Positions 25,696-37,804 of a DNA stretch of 64,000 nucleotides are shown here, piece after piece. The DNA comes from Homalodisca vitripennis. Its lineage: Eukaryota; Arthropoda; Insecta; Hemiptera; Cicadellidae. The position numbers were made by a program, and so were the translations under genes. The stretch is from assembly GCF_021130785.1 (NCBI RefSeq), contig NC_060213.1, positions 69,553,501-69,617,500 of the forward strand, in the 5' to 3' direction. Below the pieces are notes generated by a model. It searched no databases. It saw only the letters and a program-made list of their open reading frames with translations, and was not told where the DNA came from. Positions within the stretch are counted from its first letter, which is position 1; each line of letters opens with the position of its first letter.

Positions 25696-27590
25696 ACTCG
25701 CTAATTTTGGTCGATGTCGTAATTGGAGGGTAACGAAAGGGTTACAAATGAAATGACAATTATTTTTCCAGAATATTTTGTGTAGTGGCTTGGCACAATT
25801 AAAACCAAACATCAGAAGCAAATAGGAATAGTTACATAATCTTCAGAGAACTAGATAAAGACACTAAAATGGTTATCAAGTAGTTTGCCTGTCTAAGGTT
25901 GGCTGCTGTTGATTTAATACTTATTTATATGTCTGAAATTCAGTTTTATGGCGAGTTATTATCTTAACACTTCGAGGCTATTTATCGCTTTCATTTTTAA
26001 CAATTATAGCTAGTGATTGATTATGCCAACTCTTAGTATGATATGATTGGTTAATATGGGTTTTTTAATTTAATCTTTATAATCAATATAAAGTGAGCAT
26101 TTGAAAAAATGTTACTAAGAAAAATCTACTAGATTTCTTTAAAAAAATGGAAATTAAGGAAATGTAACACAATAATAACTTTGTGAGTTGGCTTCAGGCC
26201 CTGAGTCGAAGAAGTTTATGTACAAACAGCTTGGCTGTAATTGGTTGGCCGGGGGCGAGTTATCATCGGGTTGGTAAAGCGAAGTGAGCTGAGCACCCTG
26301 TATAGAAATTGGTTTAAAATAATATGTGCCTATTGTTATTTTGTAGTATTATTTGTATCACTTTTATGCTATCTTCATAGAGTCTGATTTTGATCTTAAT
26401 TTATTATATCAATATTTGCTTTAAAAAATTTTGGTATCTATACATTAATGAATTTTTAGTAGTATATTCATTGATTTTCGTTGAGTTTTGTAAACCTCAA
26501 CCAACTCTTTCAAACCTCTGAAAGCAGTGAAAGGATCCTTAAATGACGAACTGTAATGAGAGGTTAACACTGTAGTAAATTCATTTCATCCCCTATATAA
26601 AGATCAATATATGACATTAATTTTGCGTATCAATCAAACTGTAACATCTACAGACTGCGTGAGTATTTACAGCTACTGTGAGATTTACAGACAATTCAAT
26701 CACCCTACATGTTTCCAATAACAGTCACATCGCGCTATCTACAGTGTCTGGGACTAACTTAAGAGGAGTTGTCCTTCTGCTTCTAGTTTAGATCAGATTT
26801 AGAATATTCACATGTTATTATACATATTAAAAATAAATTTTATCTTATACTGAATTAGATTAAAGTACTGTTGTAGTTGTCATGTTTATAAAATAATAAA
26901 TATATACTATACAGCACAATGCCTTGCAGTGTTAATATGTCCGCCTTATCTGGTAAGAAGAAATGTCGTGAAAACCCTAGGGTATAAGATTCCGATTAGA
27001 TATCATATGGTTATGAATAAACTACAGGAGCAGAATTTGGTGAATTAACAGCTGTCAAAATAAAATGTATTGAGCATTTAAAGTTTTCTATACAAATAGA
27101 GGAAGGAAAGTATTTTTTCTCTGCTATTTAAAATAAAGTAATGCAGTCAGGCTAGTCAAGTGTGAGTACAACACTGTCTGTAGCAGTCTTATTATAAACT
27201 TATGTTGACCAATGCTGAATATATTTTTATTTCTAACCGCTTATTTTCTTTCTTTGCTTTTCCCTGTCTAACAACTAGTTGTGTGATCGACTCACAAACA
27301 TTTTATATAAATCACAGCCACGTATAGGATTCGGACCCATACGGCTCTGTATTGTTATTGTAATTTGCAATTTAAAAGAAATAAAAATTTCTTATTTATG
27401 ACTATTTAACTATATCATGTTTATTGAGGTGCAATATTAATTTACTAAGTAGATTTTTAGACACTTTCGAATACAGTGAAAGAACATGGGGTGGAATGAC
27501 TATAAGTTTGAGTAGATAAATACAAGATTTACTTTCTCAAATTAGCGTGAATATTTATAGCATTGTTCAGGTCAACACATACTAGTTCAA
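25696..27590. other. AT-rich non-coding stretch
   Basis: A short GC-richer patch at 26180..26300 ends with GAGCACCCTGTATA, resembling the outer end (CACCCTG then TA) of the mariner-like elements at 52.9 and 57.9 kb. This could be a decayed terminal fragment. Otherwise nothing is recognised. Confidence 0.35.
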
Positions 27591-27735
27591 CAAAAACGCA
27601 CAAAAACAAATTTTCGATTGCACCGTAACTGTGGTGATGATAAACTGGGAAGATTGTACACAATGGCCATCTGCCCGTCCTCGTGGGACACTGGGCTGTG
27701 TGAGGATCTTATCAAACACAAGTGTTATTCGTACG
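27590..27735 (+). other. GC-richer patch, possible exon
   Basis: The plus-strand frame through 27620..27740 is open and reads with four cysteines, including an ICPSSWDTGLC stretch, and a donor-like GTGAGG follows the codons for G-L. The minus-strand frame is also open. The cysteine-tryptophan spacing recalls the extracellular domain of class B peptide-hormone receptors, but the expected C-W-P continuation is absent unless spliced and no good acceptor is visible. Treat as unproven. Confidence 0.15.
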
Positions 27736-29780
27736 TTTAGAATGTAAAGTATGACTTTTTATACAACTAGAACATGGATGGATATGCAGTTTTTATTCTC
27801 ACTGATGTAAAATATGTGTTATTTTAATAGTATTGATTGTATAAACTATTGATTCAAAGGATTTTTAATAAGGTATAAAGCATAATATTTTTAATTAATA
27901 AACCGGAAATTCCTGAATAATAACTTTCTTGACGTTCTTATACTGTATACTTGTTCAATCATCTATAACACATACACAATTCGGGCAATATAGGAACTCA
28001 GAAACATGTTTCATACAACGTTGTTAATAATCTATCATTGACATTATTTATGACTATTAAATTAGCGAAGTAAATTTATATTTAATAATATGTACTAAAA
28101 AATGTATTCGTTTAATATACTAAACAATTACTGTTTTTAACTCTTAAAATAAATAAGAAAGAAATTCCACTGCTAGTGGTTTTTACTGAAAACAACTACT
28201 CTAACCACGTTATTTAAACGACCGGTAATATTGCATTATTAACATCATGCCTATTACTGTCGATTAATGCGTAGGATACAATAGAGACGATTATACAAAG
28301 CTACAACCAAATACATAACGTAGCTATGGTGGAAAGAGTTGTTGCAATGTAAATGTTGAGTTTATTTTTAGTGCGTCCACTAAGAGGAAAGTGAATTGGA
28401 GCTAAACTCAGTAGTCCCAATGGTTCCTAAATTTAGTTTTTATTTCGGACATTATTTTTTAGGATGAAATGTGTTACTGATATTTACTATACAATAATTT
28501 TATACAAGTTCTTTACTTTTGGACCGAATAAATGAAGATAGGTTTTGAGTTTCTAGGGGAGATGCTTAATTGTAATTTGTAATCCTTAACTGTACGTAGT
28601 TGAATCAAAATTTCTTATTAAAACTAATTACTATTGTATTTAAGCGAATTTTACCACTGTTACCTATTTGTTGATTAAAATCATATTCATTTCATTTTAA
28701 ATAACCACACGCATCCATAGATTTATATAATGTAGTTAAATATAAAACATGGGAACATTTTATAAAAAGAACTTGGGTGAGGAAATAAACGTTCTTCAGA
28801 GCTGCAATTGCGATAAAATTTATTAGTTTCTTATGAAATAATTAATGGGAGTAAGTTCACCTTAAAATAATTTTGGTCCAAAACTGATAATGACTTTTTT
28901 CTTCCTTTAAACGGATTGCAACGTCTTTCGTTAATGATATTACTCATTACGTTTCATCTAAGATTTATTAGGCATGTTGCCTTGCTATTTAGTTATGTAT
29001 ACTTGAGCTGGGCGTAACACTATAGCTTAACCCTATCTAATGTAGGTGTTAACCTACTAACAAACTAAAGTATGTATTAAATTCATACCCTTTACATTAC
29101 TTGTATATAACTTTCAACATAATAAAAATGGAGGTCTATTTAAATGCATTTCTAATGAAGGAATTAAATTTCAGCACGGCAACTGTCAAACGAATTCATC
29201 TGCAAGGATGAAATGTGAAGTGAAAGTCTATTCCTATTACCTATAGATCACCGTTTAATATGGTACAAATCGGTTCCTTGGGAGTCTCATTTTCTGTTTG
29301 CAACAAATTGACTACTGCTACGTAAGTCTTATTTGTAAATTTATGTTTAACTACATTTTCCAAATTATTAAAAAAGTACTATATTATGATGATTAATCTT
29401 ATGAATATTTCCAGTAACTTATCAACATGTTACTTTAAGCCATCTGAACATCAATAGAGGTTTGTTACTAGATATGAAGTTTGTATTTATTTAAAACATG
29501 GTTTAAAGTCTTTCTTTAATGACTCAGTTAAATTCGGTTTGTGTTCAGTCATATAGAGAAGATGCAAAATGAAATGTTATAGTGCATTTATTATGTTTTA
29601 AACTTAATCTGTAGCGCTTAAAACTTATTCAAATATCTAAAATTACGGTCTACTAATTATTTCAGCGGTTATTTATGACGAAATCATATTTGTGTTTGTT
29701 AGTGTCTGGCTATATGCACGATACATTTCCGACGGTTGTAATTTGGTGTGATACTCCATCTCTAATCGAAATAGACTCAC
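27736..29780. other. AT-rich non-coding stretch
   Basis: No supported feature. Confidence 0.4.
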
Positions 29781-29861
29781 TGTAATTGCTTTCTGGGGAA
29801 GGATCTTCTCCGCTATGGGGTGATGCGACACTGACTGAGTGTCTTGCGCATACATCTTGTT
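29781..29861 (-). CDS. Candidate 81-nt internal exon of an unidentified gene
   Basis: On the minus strand an acceptor-like CCCATTTTAG precedes 29861 and a donor-like GTGAGT follows 29781. The enclosed 81 nt are open in a phase 1-1 frame giving a serine- and acid-rich peptide with SVSVASPHSGEDPSPESNYS. The patch is clearly less AT-rich than its surroundings. Exon length is a multiple of three with matching intron phases, as expected for a cassette exon. I do not recognise the protein. Against it: no partner exon was found, and another frame across the same DNA (29673..29855) is also open. Confidence 0.28.
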
Positions 29862-31479
29862 CTAAAATGGGCTTATTTTTTTATTTTCGTTGTATCACCA
29901 ATACTTATATCATGAAATACTTGATATAGATGCAACATAATACATGAAGGTACAAAGTTAGATTTAACGAAAAGATATTCCACCGTTAGCATATCAAAAA
30001 AATAAAGCATAAATTGAACCAAAAATATTTAAAATTCAACACAAAACTTTTTGTTGCTACAAAAAACCTCTATCAAGAATCATAACAAATATCTAGCTAG
30101 TTTTTAGGATCTATTTTGTTTATGATTTAAGGAGCTCTAAAAATTGCATTTCCGACATTTTTCAATTTATAAATACAGCTTGACCAAGAGCTCAAGGTAT
30201 AACAGAAGCATTACATATAAGATATCCATAATCATCTATGAGTCATCAATAGATGATTATACAAAATTATAAGGCAACGGCATGTTTATGGGCTTTCACA
30301 ACAATCATTTACTGACTCAATATAACAACATGTGTTTAAGGTCCATGTTTCTTTCTTTGAATCGAATAGTGCTGATAATATAATTATTTAAAAAGATATT
30401 CAGTTTTAATATTCAACTTAGCATAGTCATCAATGATGGTGATGAAGAGAACTGGAGAAGTCCCTATTTATGCATCTATCCTATATAACTGTATCAATAT
30501 TATAATTTCTAGCCTTACCTTGAGAATCACTATTCAACGACCTATAAATCGAGATAGCTACAAAGGTCCCATATGAAAAACCTGAGTATAATTGAGGCTA
30601 GCTTAAAGAGAAATGACAGAGATATTGCGAAATGGGAGTTTACGTAACCTCAACCAAATCAATACCTCTTAATTGGAACTTTTAGTACTACAAGTAATAA
30701 TGGTCATTGTTATAAGCAACATATCTTTTTTATAATTTGTTATGTAAAATACAAAAATGGGATTCTATCATACTCACAGATCTTTTTTGTAGAAAACTAA
30801 TAAAATGCCTAATAAAACTAACAAACTAACAAATATTACAGTTTTATACTAAGAAAATCTAAAATAATTTGCAAGTCTCCGATAAAGTCCGATATTTTTG
30901 TTTGAATATTTTGACAACAAGCAAGTAATAGAGAACTGATAAAAACTGTTAATACCTAATTAATCGCATGTGTAGCTCTATAATATCCGTAAAATTCATA
31001 TAATTGAGGATTATAATCTAGAGCGCTTGTTATGTAATTGTGTGCAATTACCCACAGTAACAATACATAGCCTAAACAAATGGTAATGTGTAGTAAAGCT
31101 GATTAATAGCTTTTGTAGTTAGAAATCCATATTACTAGGTTATAGATTTACCAGGTTATATGAATTACTATGGTAGAATATTTTGGGCCTGGGAGTACAA
31201 GTGTATTGTATAATAAGTAAAGAAATAACTAATTAATTATAATGTTCAAATATTTCATACGCTTAAAAAAGTTAAGTTTATTCAAATGGGTTGTTAAATG
31301 TTTTATTTTATCTCATTCTTTCATACAAACATTATAAGATAAACACAATATTATTTTCATAATTATTAGGTGTCCATTATGTTTGAAGCTATTACTGTCA
31401 CAACTATTTATGTTATGTAACTGTAAACTCTTAAAATACTCGTAGTTTTTGTTTTCTTAAAGCAAGAAGCTGAAAAATC
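29862..31479. other. AT-rich non-coding stretch
   Basis: Only a small 12-bp-stem hairpin at 30228..30260 (ATAATCATCTAT and its complement) is noted. Confidence 0.4.
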
Positions 31480-32760
31480 TCTCATTGCTCGTAGTCCTAA
31501 AAAGAACTTTTACACTTACTTCGGAGTTAAAGAATATTCAGAATGGGAAAGTTGAGAGCAGAGTATCTCCTCTCGAGCATTCTTAAGGAGGAATAGTAGG
31601 CACTATATCGCAGTCATGTCATCTTGGAAGAAGAGGAGTCCGCTCTCTATCAGCCTTTGTAGTCAAAACACCTGTCTAAATAAATAATAAATGTACAGAG
31701 TTTAATTAACTAGCTTACACACACTGTTAGTAGCATTAAAATATTACTAGAATAATATTTTTTGAGTTTTAAATACTATATTATTAAGCACTCCATTGTA
31801 AATTTCATAGAATTTGTTTTGAGTACTTTAACTGGTCTCCACGTGATTACCTGTATTACAACAGCTGGCACATTGCACTACCAGTTCAATATACTGTATT
31901 ATAACAAAAAATATAACTAAAAAAACTTTTTTACCATCCGCAATTCTTTATTGTGTCATGATTTTCAGGGATTGTTGAAATAGGTTATGAATTTACAGGT
32001 CACGCTTATAAATATAAATTTAATAGACGGACTGAGAACGAGAAAGTTATAAGCGAAAAGATTTAAATTAAGAAGTGCTCATCTAATATCAACTTAGGAT
32101 TAAATTAAATAAACAGTTGTAATCCAACATTTAGTGCTTTATATGACTGGAAAATTACTATTTAAGTGTCAAAGTATCGCATTTCTCAGATTCCAAGATG
32201 TCTACTCCGTTATAAAATCAAGAGAGGAATGCGTTAAACAACAAGTCGCATAACAGCCATTGCTGAAGTAACATAGAACATATAAAGAATATAGACCATT
32301 TCATTTTATTGCTATGCTAGACGTGTTAGACGTTTAAAAATGTAATTTTTTTTCTCACTGAATTTTCTCAGGATCGTGATTATCCATAGGACCAATATAA
32401 ATACATTCGCAAACGCATAAAAATCCCATGGACGTAGTAACATGCGCCGTCATTGAACTCAGTTTTGATATTATTTACCAGCATAAACCTACTTTTAATT
32501 CATAATATGGGGTTTTAAAACACTTAAGAAGTAAGAAAAATGCCTTTAAATAATTAAAATAAATTATTAGAACCAGTCGGGTGTAACGCAATTATCAGCA
32601 TCTCAAAGAAATAATTTGCTGATAAAGAATCTGTCGTTGCTGGAACATGATAAATGGAATTCAATTTTACTCCAGATTGTGCTGAATAATTCATATCTTC
32701 CAAGAATTGATTTGTAAATAGAGTAAGCATTTTATTCTAAAATAACTTATTTTTATTGTT
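31480..32760 (-). repeat. Large dispersed repeat, copy 2 (inverted relative to 11500..13150)
   Basis: On the minus strand this carries the same blocks in the same order as the copy at 11.5-13.1 kb. The best conserved part is 32575..32750 against 11530..11722. The block around 32425..32470 also resembles 37240..37290 and 22790..22820 (motif TNAACATG near TTTGAACTCA/TTCAATGATG). Old and non-coding. Confidence 0.5.
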
Positions 32761-35147
32761 TTTGATGTGTGAGAACTGCAGTTTATCTGTGATTTTATAT
32801 TTGTTATTTAACTTTAGTGTTGCTTACTTATATTACTAGTAAGACTATTTTACAGTAGTATTGATAATGTGATTTGTTTAACTGCTTTATAGAATTACAT
32901 ATATTCACATGACTAATATTGTTTACTAATTATTTACAGTAATTATAAACAAGCTACAGTATTAGACTACTTAGAATCTTACAGAAATATTTAAAATTTA
33001 CTGTTAAATAAAAATCCAATAAAAATCATATTTAAAATTACATTTAAGATTCAAAATTTTAAACAACGTAGGTTTTAAAAGCTCTAATTCGCTCTGACAG
33101 GTATACCTACAATATTTGAGTTAGGTAGACCATTATTTGTTGACCCTTACCAAATGACTTAGCAATATGGTATTTATTATAATTAATTAATTTATGAAAC
33201 ATATACAATATATATTGAAAATATAGTTTTTTTTAACATGTAAGTAAAACATAGTCGTAAAATATTTTTAAATAAAACCGCAAAATTTTGATAATAGCAT
33301 ACATTATCATCTCAATTTATTTTATCTTTAGTATAGTAATCTATAAGAAGATAGCTTTACTATAAGAACGTAGTAATGTCTCAGATTTCGTAACGAATTA
33401 TTAATTAAGTAGCGACTTACGACGAGACTCATTTTCTAGTTTTATTTTATATGGAACAATATGTAATAGAAACAAGATTGGTTCCCCTGTGAACTAAAGA
33501 TATTGCGTTACATTATCTTACTGGAAGAAAAGTTATAAACTAACGTGTAGTTTTTAATTCTGTCTGAACAAAGTGGCCTTTAAAATTACGCGATTCTATT
33601 TCACTATTTTAATTAATGGGCCTTAAAATCGTATCTAATACATATATACTACATGGATCTATATAAGTAGTACACATTTCAAAGGGATTGCAATCAGTTT
33701 TTTGTTTATGTTTAATAAATATTTTCCCAAAAAATAAATAGAAACAAAAATATATTTAGTATTTTATATGTTTAAATATATATATATACAATATTATGTA
33801 GAACATGCCGTGTTTATAAAAACTAAAAGATACCTTTAGAAAGAGCTGGATAAGATGGAATAAATAGACTAAATTAGCTTTATCTTAATGATAAAACTTT
33901 TTACTAGATGATAAAAGCTGGGCCTGAGAAGCAATTCTCTCTTTTTTGAGTATTAAATACAAGTGTTTTAAACTTTTTAGTAGTTTCTTGAGTGGATTAA
34001 TGCCACAACTGTAGCTGACTATAATATTTAGTATAATAGTTAATAAAGGAAATAAATTTAAATTAAACATTTCAAGGATTGGAATATTATTTTTATGCTT
34101 TTCATTGATTTTCATAAATGTTTATAATCTAACAGGTCAGTGATTTAGGAAATATATTTTCACCGATGGGAGTGATGAAGATTATTGGATTGTGGTTTTG
34201 AACGATATTGCAGCTTTTATCAGATACGTGCACAGCTATCTAATGACCCTTTGTTTTATCAGGAAATAATCCTAAGATTCCTGGTAAATTACAAAAGTTT
34301 TGTAATAACTGAAGAAAGCTCTTAAAAACACACATTATGGAACAGTTCGATAATCCTTAACCTTTTTAATATGATTTATTATTACTCTTAGAGATGCGCT
34401 TTTCTGCATCAAAAGCAACTTTTCTGCGGCTACAAGGTAATATAAAGTGTTCAGTTTCATCAAGTCTTTGAGTTAAAGTTGTTCTTAAGACATTATTTAA
34501 TAAAATAAAATTGCTTCACTGGAAGGGAAGGTTGAGAACGTGCAATTTTAGTTGAGATTTTTACTGAAAAAAAAACCAATAAATGATAATTGAAATATTT
34601 CTATGATTTACTACACAATACTGTACATAATTGCTAATATTTACAAGAAGCTATCTGCTTTTTAAATAACCGCTCCATGTAAGGTGAGAGCTTAAGTTAT
34701 AGTTCCCACTACGGAGAAACAAACAAGTATAAGTTAAATAAGTTTTTTATAAATCAAAATTAGTTTTTTTTATGTAGCAAAATTATTATTTTACGAAAAT
34801 TCGTGCGGGATCTTGTCTTTGTGGCTGAGGCAGGCTAGTTTGTGTAACGGTTATCACCACTTTTCTACCAGAAGTAAGTGTTTATCTTAGCCTTGTAAAA
34901 CAGTAAGGAGCGTTCATGAAGATTATTTTATTGTTCTATGAAATATTGTAATCTAACATATATGGTGTTGTATTTGAGAATGTCCAATCGAATTTCTGTA
35001 CAAACATAACATCTACTACACGAATAGGGTAGTAATGTAGAAAACATTGTAGTTCTAGGTCCATCTACTTGTATGAAAGGGCTATACGTAGTTATTGTCA
35101 GAAACCATACTTTTTATACATGCATGTCAATTTCGGTTAAGCATTTT
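32761..35147. other. AT-rich non-coding stretch
   Basis: No gene or repeat boundary recognised. The 76-codon minus-strand ORF at 33885..34115 has no motif. Confidence 0.4.
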
Positions 35148-35342
35148 TCAATAAGAATCTTTGAACATAGAGTATATTTCTGAAAACTTTTTTTTTGAAG
35201 GTTCATCCTCTTGAACTGTTTGTAAAAAGCCGATACACCTTTCATTCCAATAATCGATAACAGAAATTTTTACAGAAGTCTTCTTAAGAAACGTTTTGAC
35301 TGGATTTTTATCCCTTGTAGGATCTGTACTGCGTGACTCCAT
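35148..35342 (-). CDS. Unrecognised 64-codon ORF, repeat-associated
   Basis: It starts at ATG right after GAATTAG, which resembles a splice acceptor, and ends at a TGA after F-K-D-S-Y. The peptide is highly charged with a basic start (STDPTRDKNPVKTFLKK) and a hydrophobic patch (VSVIDYW-like, then GFLQ). I do not recognise the family. A decayed plus-strand copy at 10385..10520 shares its start. Because the 10.4-13.2 kb and 31.5-35.3 kb regions are inverted partners in other blocks too, the ORF probably belongs to the same dispersed element. It could alternatively be the final exon of a real gene whose paralogue died. Confidence 0.3.
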   Translation of the reverse strand: MESRSTDPTRDKNPVKTFLKKTSVKISVIDYWNERCIGFLQTVQEDEPSKKKFSEIYSMFKDSY

Positions 35343-36279
35343 CTAATTCAGGAGCACCTATTATTGTCATTTCCTTGTATATTATCGTAAACATCCTTTA
35401 CAAGTGATAGACTTTATTATGCTGTTGCAGATACATACAGTTGTTCCATATATTTTCAAAAATTATCACATTACATATTGTTGCCCTAAAGTTTTGAAAA
35501 ATAAATAAATGAAGTTAAAAATCATTCTTTATTTTCCCACAATTTTATGTGAAGACAATTGCAATTCTTGGTAGTTATAAATAATTCAAATACTTTCTTT
35601 TTCTTTATATTTTAAACATTGTTGCATAACTAAATGAGTTTTAAGATATACAAGATAAACATTATTATAAGACATATGAGGAGTAAAGGTCGTGTAGTAT
35701 ATGGAAGAATCCACGTAGAGTAAAACGTTTATATGTAGGTGACAAATATCACCAATTTGATATGAAGTATAAACGCTCCACTAGAATTCAAATTGAAGAG
35801 ATAGTAGAGGTGTATATCAAAAATAAACTGCTTAGAGTCATGGGACACGTTATTACTGCTTTCATTATAGTTTTACATTGAAGAATATTATTATAAAACA
35901 TAATCTGTTTAATATTTCTGGGTATTTACAGCGATTATCATTAGCATTTACAACACCGATTCAAATTTAGTACAACAGTGTTAGGTTTGAGGCCTTTTAG
36001 CATTCATGATTTTGAGGGCGAACTTGCAATTGTACTATTATTAATATATGCAGTAATAACAATTGCAATACAATTGAAACCCTTGCAAACAAATAAATAT
36101 AAATATTTACTCCAGGCTATCATTAGAATTATTAATTATTTATTATTCATAACTATATAATTAGCCAGGTTCACTTACAAGCTGGTGGCACATAGACTTT
36201 ACGCAAACAACAATTTTTGAAAGCATTTAAACTAAAATACCAATCGCATAGTTGTATATATTAAATTAAACACCGGGTT
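35343..36279. other. AT-rich non-coding stretch
   Basis: Nothing recognisable beyond AT-driven short ORFs. Confidence 0.4.
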
Positions 36280-36520
36280 TATATATCTTGGGAGCAATTG
36301 TTTTATGTATTTCTAAATGTTTTATGATAATCGGCCTTAACTTATGCAAACGTATCATACTAGAAGTAAAGATAACTACAATACTGGAAGGTGCAGAAGG
36401 TCAGTATATGAAGACATATCTTTTGGGAAGGAAAATTCTATATCATTGTGATGCATCACAATATACATTTTGATTATTAGTACAAAATTGGGTACCATAA
36501 GATCTAAGAACCCTTGAACT
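36280..36520 (+). repeat. Dispersed repeat, partner at 62080..62320
   Basis: The block CATCACAATATACATTTTGA and the preceding 130 bases align with 62150..62290, where the equivalent reads CATCCCAATATACATTATGA. A part of the partner also resembles 61680..61760. Old and non-coding. Confidence 0.45.
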
Positions 36521-37804
36521 TTAGGAGTAAAATTATTATTCACCAAATACTAAAAGAATAACTTGATAATAAACTTCAGTACTTACTAAAGAGTAAAATA
36601 AAACTTTTCTAATGTAATTATAGTTATAATTTTAATTATAATTTTGCAGCGGTATTTACTATTATACTAGACCAAGAAATTTACTAGGGCAGAAATTATT
36701 CCTTCTCTGAATCACAAATAGGGTATATACAGTTATTATATCATGGCAACAAGATAAACATAACGTGTAAAATTTATTTTTCTATCGAAACAGAATTCTT
36801 CATAAGCTAAAACTTAAATTGTAACGAACTTTGAATCTCATAACAATGCTCACTCAGATACGTAACATAAACGAATTAACTTGAATTTCAAAAGTATTAT
36901 AGGGCTCCATCATATTACACATAAGTGCTTTTACTAAGATTAATAAGGCTGCCTTAGTTTTCTCCACTCTAGTTTAAAATATGTCAAGCGTTGCAGTAAC
37001 ATTTAAACCGGAATACTAGAAACGATAAAATTTGCGTTACATTCAAATATTATGGAATGTTGAGGATATCATTGATACTATTTAACATCGTTTTTACTCG
37101 CCAACATCACCTCTTTATTTAACATCAGGACTGAAAAAATGTCATATCTGTCTTTCTGTCTGTTTGTCTGTCCGCACAATATCTTGAAAACGAACTGATC
37201 CAATGAATTTAAATCGTGCATGAATCTTCACTTATATATGAAGAACCTGAGTTCAATGATGTTACATGTACCTCCATGTCATGTGAGTGGGCGTCAGCGA
37301 ATAGCTTTACACTTGTCAGTTGGATAACATAATAATGTAAATATCTAGAAAATATCATAATTAATACATTTGTAAACTAACGGAATGTACCCACAAGAAA
37401 TTCAAATATGTAACAGGTACTAACAAATGCATGGTTTTAAAGTGTCTTGATGTTTAGACTTTTGTTATTTAAACACCTGATATGATACCTAAATTAATGA
37501 ACAAGGATGTTATTGTATTAATTAGCCAGATATGTTGTAAAAAATCATAGGTTGCATTAACATTTTACCCAAAATTTTATTTTTATTCTTGATCCAATTT
37601 TATATCAAACTATGTTTTGTATGATTTGTTATCAGTTCATTTGCCCGCATGATATCTAGAAATTTAAATGAGCTATAAATATGTTTTTTGCAAGTAATCG
37701 CAATAAAGCCTGTAACAACACAAGGTTCAGCGTACTTCTATGTTGTTTTGAAGGGGATTAGGAAACTGTAGTATCTTCTAGTGACGAATTAAAAGCCAGT
37801 TGGA
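36521..37804. other. AT-rich non-coding stretch with a TCTGTCTG-type relic
   Basis: At 37140..37330 a (TGTC)n-like start followed by GCACAATATCTTGAAAACGA resembles 12190..12300. It looks like a decayed non-autonomous element. Nothing else recognised. Confidence 0.35.
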
